A DNA stretch of 64,000 bases from CALKJU01 sp035326425 (GCA_035326425.1 DAOLFG010000006.1:1-64000); one strand, 5' to 3'. Counted from the first letter of the stretch, positions 47,107 through 55,882 are shown. Translations and numbers: made by a program. The notes: generated from the letters alone by a model not told the origin.

Positions 47107-48306
47107 ATGGATTACGGCCCCCAGCAATCGCAGGCAAGCGTCTCCGAAGTATTCCGCGTCTTCCTGAAGCTGGGGCTCACCTCTTTCGGCGGCCCGATCG
47201 CGCATCTGGGCTATTTTCGCGACGAACTGGTGACACGGCGAAAATGGCTGAGCGAGAGCGCCTATGCCGATCTGGTGGCACTATGCCAGTTCCTGCCGGG
47301 TCCCGCCTCCAGTCAGGTTGGCTTTGCACTTGGCTTGACGCGGGCGGGTTGGGGTGGCGCCTTTGCGGCTTTCCTCGCCTTCACCCTGCCATCGGCTCTT
47401 ATCCTTCTCGCGCTCGCTATGACGGCAACGCGGCTCGAAAGCCCGCTGGCGCTTGGCGTCCTGCATGGTCTCAAGATCGTTGCCGTCGCTATCGTCGCCC
47501 AGGCCGTGTGGGGGATGGCAAAGAATCTCTGCCCCGATAGGGAGCGTGCCACGATCGCAGTCGCGGCTGTTCTCCTGCTCGCCTGGGCGCCGGGCGCGAT
47601 CGGAATGATGGCCGCCATTCTTCTCGGCACAATCGCCGGGCTGGCCCTCGGCAAGGGACAGGTCACGATCGGCAAGCATCTGCCGGTGCCGGTTTCGCGC
47701 AAAGCCGGACTGACTGCCTTTGCGCTGTTCGCCGCCTTGCTGATTGGCTTGCCGTTCCTGGCCGGGCAGGCGCAAGGCTGGGCGCTGGCCGACAGCTTCT
47801 ATCGCGCCGGCTCGCTGGTCTTCGGCGGCGGTCATGTGGTGCTGCCGTTGTTGCGTGCCGAAACCGTCACGCCGGGATGGGTGTCCGACGACGCTTTCCT
47901 CGCGGGCTACGGTGCCGCGCAGGCGGTGCCGGGACCCCTCTTCACTTTCGCTGCCTGGCTCGGGGCGATCATGGGACCGGCGCCGAATGGCGTCGCCGGT
48001 GCGGCGATCGCTCTTGTCGCACTCTTCCTTCCAGGCTTCCTCATCCTGATCGGAACGCTGCCCTTCTGGGATCGGTTGCGCCGCACGATATGGGCGCAGT
48101 CGGCCCTGCAAGGCGCCAATGCCGCTGTTGTCGGCATCCTCGGCGCGGCGTTGTATTCGCCTGTCTTCACGAGCGCGATCGGCGGTATGCTGGACTTCGC
48201 ACTGGCCTTGATTTGCTTCGTAGCGCTGATGGCCTGGAAAGCTCCGCCATGGGTTGTAGTATTGCTGGCGGCCGTGGGTGGAACTGCCCTTGGTCTGATG
48301 ACGTAA
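47107..48306 (+). CDS. chrA: Chromate transporter ChrA
   Basis: 399 aa, two tandem CHR domains. The first has FLKLGLTSFGGPIAHLGYFR and FLPGPASSQVGFALGL; the second repeats the theme (SLVFGGGHVVLPLLRAETVT; YGAAQAVPGPLFTFAAWLGA). About ten transmembrane helices. It exports chromate. It starts immediately after the GNAT toxin stop with no gap, so it shares that transcript. Confidence 0.94.
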   Translation: MDYGPQQSQASVSEVFRVFLKLGLTSFGGPIAHLGYFRDELVTRRKWLSESAYADLVALCQFLPGPASSQVGFALGLTRAGWGGAFAAFLAFTLPSALILLALAMTATRLESPLALGVLHGLKIVAVAIVAQAVWGMAKNLCPDRERATIAVAAVLLLAWAPGAIGMMAAILLGTIAGLALGKGQVTIGKHLPVPVSRKAGLTAFALFAALLIGLPFLAGQAQGWALADSFYRAGSLVFGGGHVVLPLLRAETVTPGWVSDDAFLAGYGAAQAVPGPLFTFAAWLGAIMGPAPNGVAGAAIALVALFLPGFLILIGTLPFWDRLRRTIWAQSALQGANAAVVGILGAALYSPVFTSAIGGMLDFALALICFVALMAWKAPPWVVVLLAAVGGTALGLMT

Positions 48307-48395
48307 GGCGGTTTCGTAGAGCTATGGGGTGCTGAAACCCGCAGACATTAATCGAACCAAGCTGAATACGATCGCGCTACATCGTCGCGAGCAGG

Positions 48396-48419
48396 TAATA
48401 TCCAAGGTCAGTGATATTA
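48396..48419. promoter_or_regulatory. AT-rich inverted repeat upstream of the ardC block
   Basis: TAATATC (48396-48402) and GATATTA (48413-48419) separated by 10 nt. It is the only AT-rich patch in the 230-bp gap between chrA and ardC and is a candidate operator for the ardC region. Confidence 0.45.
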
Positions 48420-48455
48420 GGCGAGTTTTTGCACAGCCTGCCCGCAACGCCCCTT

Positions 48456-48530
48456 GAGAGTGAGAGTGCGGATGGCTTCGCCGTGACGGGTCAGAAGGCC
48501 GGAGAGAGGTTCCGGCCGCCCGTCGCGGAG
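48456..48530 (+). promoter_or_regulatory. Structured leader element L1 (upstream of ardC)
   Basis: 75 nt. The purine tract GAGAGTGAGAGTG is followed by hairpin A (GGC-TTC-GCC, 48474-48482). Stem B pairs GTGACGGG (48483-48490) with CCCGTCGC (48519-48526) and encloses hairpin C, GGCCGG (48497-48502) with CCGGCC (48512-48517) around an AGAGAG loop. GGAG at 48527-48530 is the ribosome site of the ATG at 48539. Confidence 0.7.
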
Positions 48531-48538
48531 AGACAGCC

Positions 48539-49176
48539 ATGGCCAGATACGACCGCGGCGCAGCGTCCGGCACCGACCGGACGGACTTCTACGACGACAT
48601 CACAAACCGGATCATCTCCGATCTCGAAGCCGGCCGCGTCCCATGGGTGCAGCCCTGGGGAACGCCCTCGGCCGGCGCACCGCTCGCCATGCCGCAGAAC
48701 GCCGCCACCGGCCGGCGCTATTCGGGGATCAACGTGCTGATCCTCTGGGGCGCCGTCATCGAGCACGGCTATCCCTGCCAAAGCTGGCTCACCTTCAAGC
48801 AGGCCAAGGCCCTCGGCGGCTCGGTGCGCGAGGGCGAGCACGGCACGACCGTCATCAAGGTCGGCCGCTTCACCCCGGAAGGCGAGCAGATGCGCGCCGC
48901 CCAGACCGGCGAGGACGCCCACGCCATCCCCTTCATGAAGCGGTACAAGGTCTTCAACGCCGCGCAATGCGAGGGTCTTCCCGAAGAGATCACGGCCGTC
49001 GCGCCGCCGCCCCCGCCCGGCATGATCGAGCCGACCGTCGAGGCGTTGATCGCGGCCACTGGCATCGACTTCCGTATCGGTGGCAGCCGGGCCTACTATG
49101 TCCCTTCCGCGACTTCGTGATGGTTCCGCCCCCGCAAGCCTTCCACGAGCCGATCAACTGGCACCGCACGGCCCTA
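48539..49176 (+). pseudogene. ardC: ardC antirestriction gene, 5' part (frameshifted and truncated)
   Basis: The first 190 codons encode the ArdC N-domain (DFYDDITNRIISDLEAGRVP WVQPWG; INVLILWGAVIEHGYPCQSW), then DFRIGGSRAYYVP. At 49102-49104 a run that should be CCCC has only three C, so this frame stops at 49120. The shifted frame continues true ArdC sequence (FRDFVMVPPPQAFHEPINWH RTAL) to about 49176. It ends exactly where the zinc-binding HExxH helix should begin. The rest is replaced by transposase sequence; an ArdC C-terminal piece reappears at 51,044-51,367. Confidence 0.85.
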
Positions 49177-50523
49177 CGCAAGGAAGGACGCGGTGTGCCC
49201 GTCTGGCCGGATGATGTGAGCGTCGTCAGCAAGGAAGGGACTCGCGTCAACTACGGCTACATGGCTCTGCGCATCGGATGCCGCGCCGGTGCAATATGCC
49301 AGGCCCGGCGCCATCACAGTACGATATTGACGGCGGTTGCCGAACTCGGGACCGAGATCGGCGGCATGGACACCCCGATCAGCATCGACCCGGATACAGG
49401 ACGCCCATGGCGTTCGCAGCGCTTCGATCAGTTCACGCTGATGCGCGAGGAAAAGATGTTGCAGGCGGCCGCCTACATTGTCTGCGCATACCTGACCGGA
49501 ATGCGCGACAGCGAGGTCCAGGCGATGCGGGTCGGATGCCATTCCGTCGAACGAAGCGCCGACGGCCTGATCGAGCGGCACAGGGTGCGCAGCACGGCCT
49601 ATAAAATGCGCAGCGTGACCGGCGAGGCTGCGGAATGGATCACGATCGCTCCCGTCGGGCGCGCCGTCGATATCGCAGAACGGCTGTCTGCACATGCCCG
49701 TGAGCGACGCGGCCTCGATACGCTCTGGCTCGTGTTGGTGAATGGTGCGGCGACAAAGGATCATCTCTCGACCGAGATCGTTCGTACCCTCAACCAGTTC
49801 CGCGCCCATCTCGATCGAACCCAGGGCACGCCCGAGAATCCCGCAATCCCGCGTGAAGCGTCGGGTCAGCCCTGGCGCTTTGCGACACGACAGTTCCGCC
49901 GAACGATAGCCTGGCACATCGCCAATCGACCGTTCGGAACTGTGGCGGGCAAGATCCAGTACAAGCATGCCTCCATCGCGACCTTCGATGGCTATGCTGG
50001 CGAGTCAGCATCGGGATTCGGCGCTGAAGTTGCGCGAGAGCGCTCGCTGGGACGTCTCGAGGACATCATCGAGCACTACGAGGAGTTCCGGCGCGGCCAC
50101 CCACCCACCGGTCCCGCGGCGAGCCGACTCGTATCCGAGTTTGGCCGCGTTGCCGATGCTCTCGGTGATTTACCCGGCATGATTGTCGATCCCGCCCGGT
50201 TGCGCTCGATGTTGCGCCATCTCGCTCGCGATCTTCACGTCGGGTTCCTCAATGACTGCTTCTTCGAAGCGGCTTCGGCTCTCTGCCTTCGCCGAACTCC
50301 GCAGACCGACCGCAAGGCGCCTGTCCTGTCCCATTGCAGCCCCGAACGCTGCCCTAACTCCTGCCTCAGCCGCCGACATCTTCCGCCTTGGGAAGCCTCC
50401 ATCGAAGAAGGTGACATCCTCCTTCGCGATCCGAAGCTGACTGCCAATCAGCGCAAGGCGCTCGAGATCGAACAGGCCCGCAAGCGGGCTCTGATCGCGC
50501 CGCTGAAGGGGGAGGAAGCATGA
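49177..50523 (+). pseudogene. TnpB-like tyrosine recombinase, N-terminally truncated
   Basis: About 448 codons fused in frame to the shifted ardC piece, with no start codon of its own. Recombinase signs: box I Arg in CAYLTGMRDSEVQAMRVG, the second Arg region in RFATRQFRRTIAWHI (the usual His is Arg here), and the Tyr region YKHASIATFDGYAG. A Cys cluster at the C-terminus (CSPERCPNSCLSRRHLPPWE) resembles the zinc-like tail of Tn554 TnpB-type proteins. Full-length relatives are about 600-700 aa, so roughly a third is missing. Confidence 0.72.
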
Positions 50524-50921
50524 AACCTGTCAGTGCCCGATCTGAAGCAGCGTTACGCGAAGCGGCGGAGCGCCTTCTCGCAGGCAAGCCACGTGTGACC
50601 AACGGCAAGCTGACCGTCGCAAATCTGGCTCGGGAAGCAGGCGTTGGCCGCGCTACCGCTAATCGGGCAACCGAACTGCTCGCGCACTTCCGTTCTGGGA
50701 TATCCAGCGCCAGGACATCGTCAGCGGCAGGGCCCGAACGGCATCAACGTGCAGCGGATGCCATCACCATATCGACCCTCAGGGATACTGCTCAGCGACT
50801 GGCTCAGCAGGTCCAGTATCTTACCGTGCAAAACGCTGAGCAGCAGCGCATGATCGACGCTCTCCGAACGGCACTGGATCAGGCGACGGCCGGTCAGGTG
50901 GTGCGCTTCCCGGGAAGGTAG
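50520..50921 (+). CDS. TnpC-like transposition accessory protein
   Basis: 133 aa. The helix-turn-helix-like region KLTVANLAREAGVGRATANR is at residues 31-50. A C-terminal coiled coil follows (RLAQQVQYLTVQNAEQQRMI). Its ATG overlaps the recombinase stop by 4 bp. The Tn554 family encodes such a small TnpC after TnpB; KfrA-like proteins are a weaker alternative. Confidence 0.68.
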   Translation: MKPVSARSEAALREAAERLLAGKPRVTNGKLTVANLAREAGVGRATANRATELLAHFRSGISSARTSSAAGPERHQRAADAITISTLRDTAQRLAQQVQYLTVQNAEQQRMIDALRTALDQATAGQVVRFPGR

Positions 50922-50955
50922 TGCCCGGCCGAAGCCCGCCAGAGGTAGAGGACCG

Positions 50956-51036
50956 ACCGCTCAGGGGGAGCGGTTGGAAGCCAGAGAGAGCGGCTTCAGC
51001 TCGCCCAAATCTGTCTCACCTCATTCGATCCCGGAG
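50956..51036 (+). promoter_or_regulatory. Structured leader element L5 (diverged copy)
   Basis: Hairpin A: ACCGCTC (50956-50962) and GAGCGGT (50968-50974). Hairpin C: GAAGCC (50977-50982) and GGCTTC (50992-50997) around AGAGAGAGC. GGAG is at 51033-51036 before the ATG at 51044. Stem B is degenerate and about 35 nt separate hairpin C from the ribosome site. Confidence 0.5.
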
Positions 51037-51043
51037 AAAGACC

Positions 51044-51367
51044 ATGATTACAACGGCTTGCGCCATGCGCGGCATCACTGAGACATGTCTCCCATTTGGA
51101 TACATCGCCGAGATCACCGCCGCCTTCTGCTGCGCCTCTCTCGGCATCGTGCCGACCGTGCGCCATGCCGACTACATCGCTTCCTGGCTGGAGGTGCTGC
51201 GCGAGGACAACCGCGCCATCTCCCGCGCCGCCTCGCAGGCCAGCAAGGCGGCCGACTGGCTGCTCGCCTTCGCGCCGGACGCCGCCCCGGCCGACGATGC
51301 GGACGAGGCCGAGGACACCGAGGTCGCCGCGCCCGTCGCGGCCACGATCGAGCGGAGGGCGGCGTGA
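51044..51367 (+). pseudogene. ardC: ardC 3' remnant
   Basis: 107 codons. From about residue 20 it reads YIAEITAAFCCASLGIVP then HADYIASWLEVLREDNRAIS and AASQASKAADWLL, which is the C-terminal end of ArdC-type proteins. The segment carrying the zinc motif is missing between this piece and the 5' part at 48,539-49,176. It has its own ATG, a GGAG site and a leader element, so a truncated peptide might still be made. The stop shares a base with the next ATG. Confidence 0.78.
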
Positions 51368-52131
51368 TGCGCTTCCGTCGCTGGCACCGGCCCGAGCCCT
51401 ATCGGGACACCTCGCGCAAGCGCGCGGCCTTCCATCGCAAGCAGCGCCTCGAACGCGAGGCGCTGCCGCTGTTCGCCGACCAGATCGCCGACGGGCAGCA
51501 TGACGTGGACACCGAGATGGCCCGTCGCGCCGTATGGTGGGACGAGGCCGAGCGTGCGCGCCGCCGCCAGCGCGCGGCGACCTGGCGCAAGGCCCGGCTG
51601 CGCCTCTTCGCGCTGCCGAACGTCTTGCGGCGCACGGTGCGCGAGATCTGGCGCGATTGCCCCTATCCGGCCGATCCCGCCTATTTCGCCGATCTTCTCC
51701 ATCAGATCGACGTCGGCCGCGTCGATCCGCGCCGCCCGCCGTGGAAGTTCCATGCGGCGCTCAAGGCCCGCGTCACGCCCGACCCGTCGAGCTTCGACGC
51801 CGCCTTCCGCCAGATCGGCAAGCGCAAGAGCGTCGGCCTGAACACCACGGAGGAAATGGAGCGGCTGTTCTGCGGCAATCTTGGCGCAGGCATCCTCTTC
51901 CTGCGCTCGCGGGCGCGGCCGATCGAATGCCATGACGGCATCTGCGCCTCCCCCGGCCATCGCCCAAGCGATCCCGACGTCGGCAGCGGCGGCCACGTCG
52001 TCGAGATCGAGGTGATGGGCGATCGCCCGGACGCCCATCTCGCCATGATCGCGCGCATCGCCCAGGCGGCCGACACACGGCCCGTCTTGGTCAGGCGTGC
52101 GGCGCGGCCCGCGAGCGGGAGAGCGGCATGA
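51367..52131 (+). CDS. Conserved-looking island protein, unknown
   Basis: 254 aa, Arg- and Trp-rich, very basic N-terminal half (RFRRWHRPEPYRDTSRKRAA). It contains EMERLFCGNLGAGILFLRSR and IECHDGICASPGHRP, giving three Cys that could bind metal, and a C-terminal VVEIEVMGDRPDAHLAMIAR helix. No family recognised. Overlaps its neighbours by 1 and 4 bp, so it sits in the ardC operon. Confidence 0.7.
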   Translation: MRFRRWHRPEPYRDTSRKRAAFHRKQRLEREALPLFADQIADGQHDVDTEMARRAVWWDEAERARRRQRAATWRKARLRLFALPNVLRRTVREIWRDCPYPADPAYFADLLHQIDVGRVDPRRPPWKFHAALKARVTPDPSSFDAAFRQIGKRKSVGLNTTEEMERLFCGNLGAGILFLRSRARPIECHDGICASPGHRPSDPDVGSGGHVVEIEVMGDRPDAHLAMIARIAQAADTRPVLVRRAARPASGRAA

Positions 52132-52529
52132 GCGACCGTTCATTCCCTTCCGGCCACAATGGCGGGCCGCCACTCGATGATCCCGCACCGGATCGGCCGG
52201 GGCGTTGCAGGGACTGCCGCCACTGGCAGCCGCTGCCGGAAAACCTCGAACGCGACTATGAGTATTTCCGGCTCGGCCTGTCGCGCCGCCGCGTCAAGCG
52301 CCCGACCGGCTTTTGCGACCGCGTGCTGCTCGGCAATTCCAAAATCCCGGCCTTCTCCGGAACGGTGGGCAGCTTCAGTTGCGCGAACTTCGAGCCGGCC
52401 CCGCCGAAGCCCGCGCCCAAGGGGGGCGGCTTCGTCACCATCTGGCGTGGCAACCGCATCCTCTGGAAAGGCCCGGAGGACCAGATACCGCCGCGCATCC
52501 GCGACGACGACGAGCCCGGCGATCCCTGA
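52128..52529 (+). CDS. Small putative zinc-binding island protein
   Basis: 133 aa, unknown. Cys pairs CRDCRHWQPL plus single Cys in TGFCDRVLL and GSFSCANFEP look like a four-Cys metal site. The start PSGHNGGPPLDD is a short motif seen in small alphaproteobacterial phage and plasmid proteins. Starts with a 4-bp overlap. Confidence 0.65.
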   Translation: MSDRSFPSGHNGGPPLDDPAPDRPGRCRDCRHWQPLPENLERDYEYFRLGLSRRRVKRPTGFCDRVLLGNSKIPAFSGTVGSFSCANFEPAPPKPAPKGGGFVTIWRGNRILWKGPEDQIPPRIRDDDEPGDP

Positions 52530-52604
52530 CGGACTGCCGCCTTTCATCCCGCAATCCATGCCGTGCCCGCCCGGCGAGCCGGCTTTCCTCCCATGGAGAT
52601 CATG

Positions 52605-52943
52605 ATGACACGCGACGCGCTCGCCGCCGCGCTTTTCAGCATGGAAGCGACGCTCGCCGACACCCGGCGCAACATCGCCAGCGTCGAACGCCGGATGCGC
52701 GACCATGCCGAGGCGGAAACCATCCGCAGCCGGCCCAAGGCCCGCCACTATCATCGCCGCATGAGCCGCTGGACCGGGGCGGACGAAGCCGAATACCGGC
52801 GCATCCTCGACGCCCTGGCCGGCGTCATGACTGCCGAGCTGGCGCAGCTCGGCCGCAAGGCCGAGCGGCAGGACCGCGCCATCGAGGTGCTGCGGTGCAA
52901 ATACGGCGTCAATGCCCCGCGGCCGCGCATCTCGATCTACTGA
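52605..52943 (+). CDS. Small coiled-coil island protein
   Basis: 112 aa, unknown. It is almost wholly helical (AALFSMEATLADTRRNIASV ERRM; EAEYRRILDALAGVMTAELA). ATG 52605 chosen since GGAG lies 6 nt upstream, inside an ATGGAG; adjacent ATGs at 52602 and 52593 are alternatives. Confidence 0.6.
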   Translation: MTRDALAAALFSMEATLADTRRNIASVERRMRDHAEAETIRSRPKARHYHRRMSRWTGADEAEYRRILDALAGVMTAELAQLGRKAERQDRAIEVLRCKYGVNAPRPRISIY

Positions 52944-53030
52944 TGGTCCGCTTCCGCCATCACCTCAGATCGGCCGCCACGGGGCCGGCGGGGCGTAAAC
53001 CGGCCAGCGTCGGCGGGAGCCGCAGCGGCT

Positions 53031-53105
53031 AGAGTAAGAGGGGGGATGGGGTTCTCGTGACGGGTTAGGGGTCGAGAGAGAGGCTCTCGGCGGCCCGTCA
53101 CGGAG
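53031..53105 (+). promoter_or_regulatory. Structured leader element L2 (upstream of parB)
   Basis: 75 nt. Purine tract AGAGTAAGAGGGGGG, weak hairpin A, stem B GTGACGGG (53057-53064) with a perfect CCCGTCAC partner (53094-53101). Hairpin C is CGAGAG (53073-53078) with CTCTCG (53084-53089) and loop AGAGG. GGAG 53102-53105 precedes the parB ATG at 53114. Confidence 0.7.
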
Positions 53106-53113
53106 AAACCACC

Positions 53114-55306
53114 ATGGCCCGAGCTGCCAAGAAGAAGCCCGTCCTCGCAATGATCGAGTTCTCGCGGGCGCGCGACATTCCCTTCAACCGCATCCACCTG
53201 TCGAACGACAATGTACGCGAGACCGACGCCGATGCCGGCCTCGACGAGCTTGAGTTCGACGTCGAGCGACGCGAGGACCTGATCCTCGGCATTAATGTCC
53301 GCGCCATGCTCGACGCTGACGGCCAGGAGACCGGCGATTTCGAGACCCCGGCAGGCGGGCGGCGCTATCGCGTCATCGCCCGTCTGGTGGCGAAGGGCCG
53401 CTTCCCCGAGGACGGCCTGGTCCCCTGCATCGTCAAGAAGGCCAACGCCAAGACGTCGGCCGTCGACGACTCGCTGGCCGAGAACACGTTCCGGCAGGCG
53501 CTCCACCCCCTCGATCAATTCCGCGCGTTCAAGCGCATGATCGACGCCGGCATGAGCAAGGCCGAGGTCGCCTGCGCCTACTTCACCACGGAGCGTTACG
53601 TCGAGCAGCGCCTTCGTCTCACCGACGTCTCGCCCAAGCTGCTTGCCGTCTATGCGCAGAACGGCATGACGCTCAAGATGCTGGAGGCGTTCACCGCACA
53701 CCCGGATCACGCGCGTCAGGAACAGGTCTGGGATGCCGTCCAGTATTCCCGCAACGCCGAGCCCTGGCAGATCAGGGACATGCTCACGGAAACCACCGTG
53801 CCGTCCTCGGACAAGCGTGCTCGCTTCGTCGGCCTCGACGCCTATCTGGCGGCGGGCGGGCCGGTTCTGCCGCGCTACCTCTTCGACGACGACGAGGAAG
53901 GCTGGCTGGAGGACGTGGCGCTTCTCGACAAGATGGTCGCCGAGAAGCTGAAGGCCGCCGCTGATGCGCTGGCCGCTGAGGGCTGGAAGTGGGTCGCCGC
54001 CGATCTCGAACTGCCCTTCGGCTACGACCACGACCTTCGCGGGATCGTCGGCACGACCGAGGAACTGTCGGAGGCGGAACGCCAGGAACGCGAGGCCCTG
54101 CGCGACGAACAGGCAGCTCTTGAGGCCAAGTATCTCGCCGACCAGGAGCTGCCCGAGGAAGTCGACCGGCGCCTGGGCGAGATCGAAAAGCGGCTCGAAG
54201 CCTTCGAGCGCCGCCCGACCGTCTACGATCCGGCCGACCTCGCCATCGGCGGTGCGTTCATCACCGTCGACGAGGACGGCGAGCTGGTGGTCGATCGCGG
54301 TTGGGTGCGTCCCGAGGACGAGCCGGTCGAGACCGTCGAAGCCGACGGGCCGGAAGGCGTCGACCCGGCTGTCGATGGCAGCGACGAGGACGACGATGAG
54401 GACCGCGAACCTGCGGCCGGATCGCAGCCCACCGTCGTCACGATCAACGGCCAGCCGGCCGAGCCAGAGGAAGACGTCGAGATCGTTCGGCCGCTGCCGG
54501 AGAAGCTGCTGATCGAGTTGTCGGCGCATCGCACCGTCGCGCTGCGCAACGCCGTCGGCGCCAATCCTCGCATCGCCATGACGGCCTTGCTGCACAAGCT
54601 GGTCCACGACGCCTTCAAGCTGGAGACGTCCGGCGCTGCCCTGCATGTCTCGGTCCGAGAGATCTATTGCGACGGACAGGGCGTCGACCTCAAGAACAGC
54701 CCCTACGCGAAGGCCGTGGCCGAGCGGCACGCCGGTTGGAAGGCCAAGCTGCCGACCGGCAATGACGCGATCTGGGACTGGCTGGAGGCGCTCGACGACG
54801 AAAGCCGCATGGCGTTGCTCGCCCATTGCGTCTCCTACGGCGTCAACGCGCTCTATGAGCGGCCCAATCCGTTGAGCGCCAGCGGCCTGTCCGAGAGGGC
54901 GCTCCAGCGGCGCGCGGCTGAGGCAGACCGGCTCGCCGGCGTCACCGATCTCGACATGGCGGAAGCCGGCTTCCGGCCCACCGTGGCGAACTACTTCGCG
55001 CGCGTGACGAAGCAGCGAATTCTCGAAGCGGTCTCCGAGGCGGTCGGCGCGAGCACGGCCAATCTCCTCGACCTTCAGAAGAAGGACAAGATGGCGATGG
55101 CCGCCGAGGCGGAGGAGCGGCTGGCCAATACCGGCTGGCTCCCCGAACCGCTGCGTCGCGCCATCGAGGAGCCGCCTGTCGAGGCGGCGGCCGAGGCGGA
55201 CGAGCCCGACGTCGCGCTGCCCGACTTCCTCGCCAGCGACGGCGGGGAGGATGCGGCCGAGACCGAGAACGAGCCCGATCCGGCGTTCCTCGTCGCTGCC
55301 GAATGA
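53114..55306 (+). CDS. ParB/RepB/Spo0J-family partition protein (large plasmid type)
   Basis: 730 aa, much longer than chromosomal ParB. The N-terminal ParB domain (IPFNRIHLSNDNVRETDADA; AGGRRYRVIARLVAKGRFPE) is followed by the DNA-binding helices (LAENTFRQALHPLDQFRAFK; SKAEVACAYFTTERYVEQRL). An acidic middle (SDEDDDEDREPA, about residues 420-435) and a helical C-terminal region follow. No parA is adjacent. This large ParB type is common on alphaproteobacterial conjugative elements and may bind DNA for segregation or transfer control. Confidence 0.85.
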   Translation: MARAAKKKPVLAMIEFSRARDIPFNRIHLSNDNVRETDADAGLDELEFDVERREDLILGINVRAMLDADGQETGDFETPAGGRRYRVIARLVAKGRFPEDGLVPCIVKKANAKTSAVDDSLAENTFRQALHPLDQFRAFKRMIDAGMSKAEVACAYFTTERYVEQRLRLTDVSPKLLAVYAQNGMTLKMLEAFTAHPDHARQEQVWDAVQYSRNAEPWQIRDMLTETTVPSSDKRARFVGLDAYLAAGGPVLPRYLFDDDEEGWLEDVALLDKMVAEKLKAAADALAAEGWKWVAADLELPFGYDHDLRGIVGTTEELSEAERQEREALRDEQAALEAKYLADQELPEEVDRRLGEIEKRLEAFERRPTVYDPADLAIGGAFITVDEDGELVVDRGWVRPEDEPVETVEADGPEGVDPAVDGSDEDDDEDREPAAGSQPTVVTINGQPAEPEEDVEIVRPLPEKLLIELSAHRTVALRNAVGANPRIAMTALLHKLVHDAFKLETSGAALHVSVREIYCDGQGVDLKNSPYAKAVAERHAGWKAKLPTGNDAIWDWLEALDDESRMALLAHCVSYGVNALYERPNPLSASGLSERALQRRAAEADRLAGVTDLDMAEAGFRPTVANYFARVTKQRILEAVSEAVGASTANLLDLQKKDKMAMAAEAEERLANTGWLPEPLRRAIEEPPVEAAAEADEPDVALPDFLASDGGEDAAETENEPDPAFLVAAE

Positions 55307-55356
55307 TGCGCATCGGCGGGGCGGCGCGAGCCGCCCCGCCTTCCATCCCTTCCACC

Positions 55357-55389
55357 AAACGGCCCGGCATCCCGCCGGGCCGTTTTCGT
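55357..55389 (+). terminator. Terminator-like hairpin abutting the next start codon
   Basis: AAACGGCCCGG (55357-55367) pairs with CCGGGCCGTTT (55375-55385), then a T-rich tail TTTTCGTTT. The ATG at 55406 is only 20 nt further, with AGGAG between, which leaves no space for a separate promoter. Confidence 0.75.
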
Positions 55390-55405
55390 TTCAGGAGACA
55401 CCTTC

Positions 55406-55882
55406 ATGTCCGCATCCCTCATATTCGACTGCGCGCCGCTCGGCGCGCTCGTCGCCTATTCCGACGGCGCCCCCAAACCACCGGCCCGCTTCACCAAGAA
55501 GCTCGCCGCATGGGAACGCCGCAACGGCGTCGGCCGGCTCGTGCGCAAGGAGCCCCGCCGCGAGCGCCCGACCTATTCGTCCCCGCCCTGCTTCACGCTG
55601 CACGAGGGCGATTTCAGCTCGGGCGGAGTCATCCTCGTCACGGTGATGCACACCTACGGGATCGACAGCGATCTCCGCTTCCGCGTGGTCGAGCGCCCGA
55701 AAGTGGGGCAGGTCCGCGTAGTCCAGCATGTCGGCGAGAACGTCGAGCTGCTGCATCTCGCCGATAGCCGCGAGGCGGCCGAACTCTGGCTGGCGAAAGC
55801 CGGCTATACGCGCGCCCAGCTCGATGAGGTCACGGCCGACGAGGTGGGCGCGGATGCGGTCGAAGGCCGCGCCGCCGCCTGA
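55406..55882 (+). CDS. Island protein of unknown function
   Basis: 158 aa. N-terminal CAPLGALVAYSDGAPKPPAR and the PRRERPTYSSPPCFTLHEGD segment. A beta-rich middle (GGVILVTVMHTYGIDSDLRF) precedes a helical end (SREAAELWLAKAGYTRAQLD). No family recognised. AGGAG at 55392-55396. Confidence 0.7.
   Translation: MSASLIFDCAPLGALVAYSDGAPKPPARFTKKLAAWERRNGVGRLVRKEPRRERPTYSSPPCFTLHEGDFSSGGVILVTVMHTYGIDSDLRFRVVERPKVGQVRVVQHVGENVELLHLADSREAAELWLAKAGYTRAQLDEVTADEVGADAVEGRAAA

Larger units (their letters stand above)
49177..50921 (+). mobile_element. Tn554-like transposon remnant inserted in ardC
   Basis: The segment contains the C-terminal part of a TnpB-type tyrosine recombinase and an intact TnpC-type small gene, both on the + strand. 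No TnpA and no TnpB N-terminus are present, so only the right part of a Tn554-like element remains. The left junction is inside ardC. Confidence 0.65.

Noticed and set aside
45145..48538. An integrase gene beside tRNA-Gly
   Set aside because: All open frames here are toxin-antitoxin genes or chrA. The only recombinase (49,177-50,523) is a truncated Tn554-like transposase.
49102..49120. Programmed frameshifting in ardC
   Set aside because: There is no slippery heptamer with a following pseudoknot, and the downstream part lacks the catalytic site, so simple decay is the better reading.
48643..49176. Using the ATG at 48643 as a true start for a 626-aa recombinase
   Set aside because: The first part of that frame is out-of-frame ardC (48,643-49,104) and then shifted ardC; recombinase similarity starts only after about 49,177.
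53114..55306. Plasmid replication origin or parA next to parB
   Set aside because: No ParA Walker motif and no iteron-like repeats in the surrounding gaps.
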